Below are positions 59,250 through 64,000 of a stretch of DNA of 64,000 bases, in pieces. This stretch comes from Cellulomonas sp. Its GTDB lineage: Bacteria; Actinomycetota; Actinomycetes; Actinomycetales; Cellulomonadaceae. The stretch covers positions 1 through 64,000 of the forward strand of contig NZ_JADGMY010000034.1 in the NCBI RefSeq assembly GCF_015234515.1, in the 5' to 3' direction. The notes under the pieces are model-generated. The model was not told the DNA's origin. It saw only the letters and a list, made by a program, of their open reading frames with translations, and did no database searches. The position numbers were made by a program, and so were the translations under genes. Position 1 is the first letter of the stretch. Each line of letters opens with the position of its first letter.

Positions 59250-59672
59250 GTGACCGAACCCCGTGCGTACCCGGTGACCAAGAGCGACGCGGAGTGGTCG
59301 CTCGAGCTCGAGCCCCAGGAGTTCGCGGTGCTGCGGCGCGCCGGCACGGAGCGCGCGTGGACCGGCGCGCTGCTGGACGAGCACCGGGAGGGCGTGTACC
59401 GCTGCCGGGCGTGCGGCAACGAGCTGTTCCGCTCGGACACCAAGTTCGACTCGCACTGCGGGTGGCCGAGCTTCTTCTCCCCGCTGGCGGGGGACCGTGT
59501 CGAGCTGCTCACGGACCGGACGCTCGGCATGGTGCGGACCGAGGTGCGCTGCGCCCGCTGCGGCTCCCACCTGGGACACGTGTTCGACGACGCGCCGCAG
59601 ACGCCGACGGGGGACCGCTTCTGCATGAACTCCGTCAGCCTCACGTTCGAGCCGACGGCGCACGACGGGTGA
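59250..59672 (+). CDS. msrB: Peptide-methionine (R)-S-oxide reductase MsrB
   Basis: A 140-residue MsrB. The zinc-binding cysteine pairs CRAC (52/55) and CARC (101/104) are present, GWPSFFSP is conserved, and the catalytic cysteine 125 lies in RFCMNSVSL. Cys 70 in DSHCGWPSF may serve as resolving residue. The enzyme reduces methionine-R-sulfoxide in proteins with thioredoxin. GTG 59250 has GGGAGGAG seven bases before. Monocistronic; the divergent neighbour is the GGDEF-EAL gene. Confidence 0.95.
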   Translation: MTEPRAYPVTKSDAEWSLELEPQEFAVLRRAGTERAWTGALLDEHREGVYRCRACGNELFRSDTKFDSHCGWPSFFSPLAGDRVELLTDRTLGMVRTEVRCARCGSHLGHVFDDAPQTPTGDRFCMNSVSLTFEPTAHDG

Positions 59673-59790
59673 CGGGTGTCGCCCGGAGGTGAGAGGGCGG
59701 CAGGACCGTCGGGGTGACGACACGCCGCGACACGCCGCCCCGCGCGGAAGTCCCCCGTGGACGGTACTGAAGTAGCAGGCGCTGCGTGCC

Positions 59791-59796
59791 GATAAT
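59791..59796 (+). promoter_or_regulatory. -10 element of a leaderless promoter
   Basis: GATAAT, with CTGAAG at 59767-59772 as a weak -35 and a spacer of 18. The expected transcription start coincides with the GTG at 59803, so the mRNA would be leaderless. Confidence 0.5.
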
Positions 59797-59802
59797 GCGG
59801 AC

Positions 59803-60564
59803 GTGGACGAGGTCCTGAAGGTTCGGCGATGGCGGCGGTACGGCGCCGACCGCCTGTACGTGACCCACGAGACGGGTGCGCGCGTGGGTTCCGTCGACCT
59901 CCAGTCCGGCGAGGTCGTCGCGGACGACCCGGTCCTGGAGGCCAGGGTCCGCCGTGCCGCGCAGGCCTACCTCAGGTCGGACGTCCCGGAGCTGGTCCTG
60001 CCCGTCACCTCGGAGCTGGCGTCGATCGACGCGCTCGAGGACGCCGGCATCGGGGCCTGGCTCGGCGAGGACGACGACCACCCGCGCGGCGAGCGCGGGA
60101 GCCCCGTGCGGCTGCGGCTGGACCGCCTCGCCGACGAGGGCTGGCAGACCGTGCACGACGTGCCCCTGGGCCGGCAGGGCACGGTCGTCGAGCACCTGCT
60201 GATCGGGCCCGGGGGGATCTTCACCGTCACGGAGCGACGGCACCCGGGCAGCCACGTGCGTGCCGCGGCCCGCACCATGCACGTCGACGGGCGTGCCGTG
60301 CCCTACCTGCGTGACGCCCGGCTCGAGGCCTCGCGCGTCCAGGGGCTGCTGCACTCCGCCGGCTGCGCGGGCGCCGGCGTGCGTGCGGTCCTCGTCATCG
60401 CCGGCGACCTCGAGCGGGACGTGCAGGACCCGCCGCAGGACATCCTGGTCATCGCGCGCCACGAGGTGCCGAACCTGTTCCGACGGATGCCCGAGCGGCT
60501 GGACCCTGCCAGGGTCTCCGCGGTCGCGCACGTGGCCCGCCGCCGCACCACCTGGGCCCGCTGA
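59803..60564 (+). CDS. NERD-like nuclease-related-domain protein with altered active-site residues
   Basis: A 253-residue protein. About 110 N-terminal residues are unrecognised. From about residue 115 the sequence resembles a NERD domain: GRQGTVVEHLLIGPGGIFTVTERRHPGS, then VDGRAVPYLRDARLEASRVQGLLHSAG. The NERD nuclease site usually has D-x-K (TKNH) after the GPGG strand; here it reads ERRH, so the catalytic Lys is Arg and metal binding may be lost. RidA/other neighbours provide no clue. The start is GTG 59803, matching the leaderless promoter. NERD proteins have been tied to DNA/RNA metabolism or defence, all inferred. Confidence 0.65.
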   Translation: MDEVLKVRRWRRYGADRLYVTHETGARVGSVDLQSGEVVADDPVLEARVRRAAQAYLRSDVPELVLPVTSELASIDALEDAGIGAWLGEDDDHPRGERGSPVRLRLDRLADEGWQTVHDVPLGRQGTVVEHLLIGPGGIFTVTERRHPGSHVRAAARTMHVDGRAVPYLRDARLEASRVQGLLHSAGCAGAGVRAVLVIAGDLERDVQDPPQDILVIARHEVPNLFRRMPERLDPARVSAVAHVARRRTTWAR

Positions 60565-60624
60565 GCCGGACGCCCGTGCGGCCCGCCGGTCCCGCGCCCG
60601 TCCTCGCTGCGCCAGGATGAGCAC

Positions 60625-61086
60625 ATGAGCGATGACCCGGTCCTGCGTGTCGAGCGCGAGCTCGGGCTCTTCATGCGCCGGGCGCGCGCCGCCTCCGCAG
60701 GGCTCGCACGCACGGTCCACCCCGATCTCGACTCGTCCGCGTACCTCCTGCTGGCGACCGTGGCGCGCACGCCGGGTACCCGCACGAGCGACCTCGCCGA
60801 CCTGCTCGGCGTCGGGCGCGGCACCATGTCGCGCCAGGTGACGCGCCTGGAGCGCCTGGGTCTGGTGACGCGCTCGGCCGACCCGCGCGACTCACGGAGC
60901 CAGCCCCTCACGCTCACGGACGAGGGTGCGCGTCGGCTCGCGCACGCCCGGACCGGCCGCCAGGAGTACATGCGGCGATCCCTGGACGGCTGGCGCGTCG
61001 AGGAGCTCACGCAGCTCGCCGACCTGCTCGCGCGCCTCAACGCGGACCTGGTGGCGGACGCCGAACGGTCCGTCGACCCTGCTTGA
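60625..61086 (+). CDS. MarR family regulator
   Basis: A 153-residue winged-helix regulator: LGLFMRRARAASAGLARTVHPDLDSSAYLLLATVA, TRTSDLADLLGVGRGTMSRQVTRLERLGLVTRSADPRDSRSQPLTLTDEG, in MarR order with the wing DPRDSRSQPLTL. The C-terminal helix forms the dimer interface. ATG 60625. It is convergent with the MFS exporter gene (9-base gap), whose promoter region has a pair of palindromes, so it probably represses the exporter; the arrangement is unusual, with the operator 2 kb away at 62.8 kb. Confidence 0.9.
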   Translation: MSDDPVLRVERELGLFMRRARAASAGLARTVHPDLDSSAYLLLATVARTPGTRTSDLADLLGVGRGTMSRQVTRLERLGLVTRSADPRDSRSQPLTLTDEGARRLAHARTGRQEYMRRSLDGWRVEELTQLADLLARLNADLVADAERSVDPA

Positions 61087-61095
61087 GGGCGGGCG

Positions 61096-62709
61096 TCAGC
61101 GCGACGCCGCGGGGGTGTCCTGCGCGAAGGCCGTCTGCGCGGCGAGCCGCTGCTCGACACCCGACGCGCGTCCCAGCGGGACCTCCCGCAGCGCGATCAC
61201 CGCGACGAGCGCGAGCAGCGCGACGGGTGCCCCGATGAGGAACAGCTCCGCGACGCCCACGCCGAACGCGTGCTCGACGACCTGGCGGACCGGGCCGGGG
61301 AGCGTCGCGAGGTCGGGCAGCGACGTCGAGCCCCCGGAGCCCAGTGCGGAGGCGGGCACGCCGATGCCCGCGAGCCCGTCGACCATCAGGTGCGAGACCC
61401 GGTTGGACAGGACCGCGCCCAGCGCCGAGACGCCGATGGCACCACCGAGGGTGCGGAAGAACGCGACGGTCGCGGTGCCCGCGCCCATGTCGGTGATCGC
61501 CAGCGTGTTCTGCGTCGCGAGGACGAGGTTCTGCATGAGCATGCCGACACCCGAGCCCAGCACCAGCATGTACAGGCCGACGAGCGTGAAGCTCGTGTTC
61601 TCGTCGATCGTGCCCATGAGGCCCAGGCCCGAGGTCAGGAGCACCGCTCCGACGACCATGACCTTCTTGTAGCGGCCGCTGCGGGAGATGGCCCGCCCCG
61701 AGAGCGTCGAGGCGAGGAACGTGCCGGCCACCATGGGGATGGTCAGCAGGCCGGACTCCGTGGGCGTCCTGCCGCGCGCCAGCTGCATGTACTGGCTGAG
61801 GAAGACCTGCGTGCCGAACATCGCGATGCCGACGGCGACCGACGCGATGATCGCCAGCACGACGGTGCGGTTGCGGAACAGGTGCAGCGGGATGATCGGC
61901 TCGGCGGCGCGCGACTCGACGGCGATCACGGCGACGACGCCCAGCAGGGTCCCGCCGACCATGACGCCCGACTGCCACGACACCCACGCGAACGACGATC
62001 CGGCGAACGTGATCCACAGCAGCAGCGTCGCGATCGACGCGGAGAGCAGCAGTGCCCCGGCCCAGTCGATGCGGACCCGGCGCCGGACGACGGCGGGCAG
62101 GCGCAGCGTGCGCTGCAGCACGACGATGGCCGCGACGGCGAACGGCAGGCCGACGAAGAAGTTCCAGCGCCATCCCGCGGCGTCGGTGATGACGCCGCCG
62201 AGCAGCGGGCCGCCCACCATGCCGACGGCCATCACGGCGCCCATGAGGCCCATGTACCGGCCCCGCTCACGCGGGCTGATGATGTCGGCGATGAGCACGG
62301 TGCCCAGCGCCGTGAGACCGCCCGCGCCGATGCCCTGCAGGGCGCGCATCCCGATGAGCATCTCGGTGCTGTGCGACAGGCCGGCCAGCGCGGACGACAG
62401 CACGGAGACCACGAGGGCGAGCTGGACGAGGAGCTTGCGGTCGACGAGGTCGGCGAGCTTGCCCCAGATCGGCGTCGACACCGTGGTGGTCAGGAGCGTC
62501 GCGGTCACGACCCAGGTGAACGCCGACTGGCTGCCGCCGAGGTCGGTGATGATGCGCGGCAGGGACGTCGACACCACGCTCGTCGCGAGGATCGAGACGA
62601 ACATCCCCAGGAGGATCCCGGAGAGGGCCTCGAGCACCTGGCGGTGCGTCATCGGGATGCTCGAGGGGGTCTCGACGGCACTGCCGTCGACAGAGGTGGT
62701 GGTGCTCAC
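61096..62709 (-). CDS. Fourteen-TM drug-efflux MFS transporter (DHA2/EmrB type)
   Basis: A 537-residue transporter with fourteen helices. Motif A around TPIWGKLADLVDRKLLVQ, motif B LIGMRALQGIGAGGLTALGTVL, motif C GPLLGGVITDAAGWRWNFFVGLPF and motif D1 near the N-terminus (LATSVVSTSLPRIITDLGG) are all clear; the family exports lipophilic antibiotics and quaternary cations with proton antiport. It ends in a helix pair of the QacA branch. ATG 62709; paired palindromes lie about 90-130 bases upstream, and the MarR gene is convergent. Confidence 0.92.
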   Translation of the reverse strand: MSTTTSVDGSAVETPSSIPMTHRQVLEALSGILLGMFVSILATSVVSTSLPRIITDLGGSQSAFTWVVTATLLTTTVSTPIWGKLADLVDRKLLVQLALVVSVLSSALAGLSHSTEMLIGMRALQGIGAGGLTALGTVLIADIISPRERGRYMGLMGAVMAVGMVGGPLLGGVITDAAGWRWNFFVGLPFAVAAIVVLQRTLRLPAVVRRRVRIDWAGALLLSASIATLLLWITFAGSSFAWVSWQSGVMVGGTLLGVVAVIAVESRAAEPIIPLHLFRNRTVVLAIIASVAVGIAMFGTQVFLSQYMQLARGRTPTESGLLTIPMVAGTFLASTLSGRAISRSGRYKKVMVVGAVLLTSGLGLMGTIDENTSFTLVGLYMLVLGSGVGMLMQNLVLATQNTLAITDMGAGTATVAFFRTLGGAIGVSALGAVLSNRVSHLMVDGLAGIGVPASALGSGGSTSLPDLATLPGPVRQVVEHAFGVGVAELFLIGAPVALLALVAVIALREVPLGRASGVEQRLAAQTAFAQDTPAASR

Positions 62710-62794
62710 GCGTGCTGCTCACTTCCGGGCGCGGGGACGGGGGCGACCGGGCGTCGTCGGCGGTCGAGGGCGGGCCGGAGGGACGATTCCGACA

Positions 62795-62837
62795 GTTGCT
62801 CGGGGCAACGCTACGCTGAGTAGTTACCTCAGGCAAC
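62795..62837 (-). promoter_or_regulatory. Promoter of the MFS efflux gene with two MarR-type palindromes
   Basis: GTTGC-N5-GCAAC (62795-62809) and GTTAC-N5-GCAAC (62823-62837) lie 28 bases apart centre to centre. On the minus strand TTGCCT (in the second palindrome) and TAGCGT form -35 and -10 with a 17-base spacer, so the two sites flank the core promoter. Confidence 0.6.
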
Positions 62838-62861
62838 ATGTTCTGTGCCACACGCGCGACG

Positions 62862-64000
62862 TCAGGCGGGCGTCCGCCGCCCGCGACGCTCGACCTTCAG
62901 GCCCTCCATGTCCTCGAGCTGCACGCCCTTGGTCTCCGGCACCTTCGTCAGGACGAAGACGAACGAGATCAGCGCGAAGGCCGCGTACATCAGGTAGGGG
63001 ACGGAGGCGCCCCACCGGTCCAGCATCTCCGGGAACGACAGGGTGATGAGGAAGTTGGCGACCCACTGCGCGGACGCCGCGACGCCGAGCGCCGCCGCGC
63101 GGATCCGGTTCGGGAACATCTCGCCCAGCAGCACCCACACCAGGGGCCCCCACGTCGCACCGAAGAACACGACGAACGCGTTGGCCGCGACCAGCGCGAT
63201 CACGCCCCACGACCCCTCGAGCCGGATGTCCTCGCCCGTGCCCGTCGCGTTCATGAACGCGACGGCCATCGTGGCCAGGGCGACCGTCATGCCCGCCGAC
63301 CCGACGAGCAGCAGGGGCCGGCGTCCGACCTTGTCGATCAGGCCGATGGCGATGAACGTCACCGCGACGTTCGTCACGGCGGTGATCGTCGAGATGAGGA
63401 ACGACTGGCTCTCCTCGAAGCCCACCGCCTGCCAGAGCGTCGTCGAGTAGTAGAAGATCACGTTGATCCCGACGAACTGCTGGAACACCGACAGCAGGAT
63501 GCCGACCCACACCACGGGCAGCAGGCCCAGCACCGGACCCCGCAGGCTCGCCTGGTTGACGAGCGCCTGGTCCGTACGGATCGTCTGCTCGATCTGCGCG
63601 ACGCGCTCCTCGGGGTCCTCGTCCGCCCCGAGCACGTCCGCCAGCACCGCGCGTGCCTCGTCGCGGCGCCCCTGGGAGACCAGGTACCGCGGCGACTCCG
63701 GGATCCGCATCGCGATGATGCCGTAGACGGCGGCCGGGACGACGCAGACCAGGAACATCCAGCGCCACGCCTCCAGGCCGAACCACAGCTCGCTCGACGC
63801 GCCGCCCGCGGTCGTGGCCAGCAGCTGGTCGGACAGCAGCGCGGCGAAGATGCCGAGCGTGATCGCGAGCTGCTGCAGGGAGCCGAGCCGGCCGCGCATC
63901 GCGGCCGGGGCGATCTCCGCGATGTAGGCGGGGGCGATGACCGACGCGATGCCGATGCCGATGCCCGCAATGACCCGCCACAGCGCGAGGTCCCAGGCGG
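62862..64000 (-). CDS. Sugar porter family MFS transporter, N-terminus beyond the window
   Basis: At least 379 residues of a sugar:proton symporter, the beginning missing past position 64000. Sugar-porter signatures are visible: WRVIAGIGIGIASVIAPAYIAEIAP (the PESPR-upstream G-R-x-x-x-G motif region), RIPESPRYLVSQGR, QQFVGINVIFYYSTTLW, DKVGRRPLLLVGSAGM, WGPLVWVLLGEMFPNRIRAAALG and VPETKGVQLEDME at the end. All fit the GalP/XylE-type 12-TM family and transport hexoses or pentoses. It ends near the MFS efflux promoter region. No catabolic genes in view. Confidence 0.92.
   Translation of the reverse strand, partial: AWDLALWRVIAGIGIGIASVIAPAYIAEIAPAAMRGRLGSLQQLAITLGIFAALLSDQLLATTAGGASSELWFGLEAWRWMFLVCVVPAAVYGIIAMRIPESPRYLVSQGRRDEARAVLADVLGADEDPEERVAQIEQTIRTDQALVNQASLRGPVLGLLPVVWVGILLSVFQQFVGINVIFYYSTTLWQAVGFEESQSFLISTITAVTNVAVTFIAIGLIDKVGRRPLLLVGSAGMTVALATMAVAFMNATGTGEDIRLEGSWGVIALVAANAFVVFFGATWGPLVWVLLGEMFPNRIRAAALGVAASAQWVANFLITLSFPEMLDRWGASVPYLMYAAFALISFVFVLTKVPETKGVQLEDMEGLKVERRGRRTPA

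Overview
The window is about 64 kb of very GC-rich DNA (well above 70% G+C by eye) with dense, short-spaced genes, many GTG starts, frequent ATGA/GTGA overlaps and several promoters placed so that the mRNA would begin at the start codon. Gene families (FadR-type GntR, ROK, LacI and TetR regulators, RDD, DUF4232, PGPGW, a TIGR-type LLM oxidoreductase with its FMN reductase) point to a high-GC actinobacterium. A secreted GH62 arabinofuranosidase carrying a ricin-type CBM13, with sites resembling the cellulose-utilisation operator CebR/CelR upstream, makes a Cellulomonas-like soil plant-polymer degrader the best guess. The genus is inference. No tRNA, rRNA, integrase, transposase, prophage or CRISPR array was seen.

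Layout. 0-1.3 kb: a small DUF6308-like gene and frameshifted remnants that include the C-terminal end of a type I restriction-modification M subunit. 1.3-3.7 kb: small exported proteins, among them a papain-like cysteine protease and a wall/membrane-tethered partner. 3.8-6.5 kb: hemolysin III, RDD protein, a methyltransferase remnant and a PH-domain protein. 6.5-12.5 kb: a divergent locus in which a FadR-type regulator (with YoaK) faces an amino-acid ABC transporter with fused permease and ATPase, RidA and an acetamidase/formamidase; this looks like uptake and deamidation of a nitrogen compound. 12.5-16 kb: ArsR/SRPBCC pair and a UvrD/PcrA-like helicase. 16-23.4 kb: ROK regulator divergent from a sugar ABC importer, a Gfo/Idh/MocA dehydrogenase and a TIM-barrel isomerase, i.e. 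import and oxidation of a carbohydrate.

23.4-35.5 kb: metallo-hydrolase/TetR divergent pair with a doubled operator, LacI regulator, BCCT transporter, Nudix hydrolase, old-yellow-enzyme family reductase, pyridoxine/HMP kinase, HbpS/GlcG-like protein, Fic enzyme, and the GH62 enzyme. 35.8-41.5 kb: a short-chain dehydrogenase that carries a 62-66 bp internal inversion, then a tightly overlapping five-gene unit of ABC ATPase, two ABC-2-like permeases, histidine kinase and response regulator. 41.5-50.5 kb: membrane protein, ATP-grasp enzyme, DUF4232 protein, MarR/esterase, zinc alcohol dehydrogenase, aldo-keto reductase, TetR/ABC exporter.

50.5-64 kb: MmcQ/YjbR and nucleotidyltransferase pair, EEP phosphatase, HesB-fold protein without cysteines, an LLM monooxygenase/FMN reductase pair separated by a 290-bp array of palindromic repeats, a SipW/TasA-like export unit next to a GGDEF-EAL protein, MsrB, a NERD-like protein, a MarR regulator convergent with a 14-TM drug-efflux MFS protein, and a sugar-porter gene cut by the window edge. 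The most unusual observations are the micro-inversion in the dehydrogenase gene, the palindromic repeat array between cooperating genes, and several well-formed operators.
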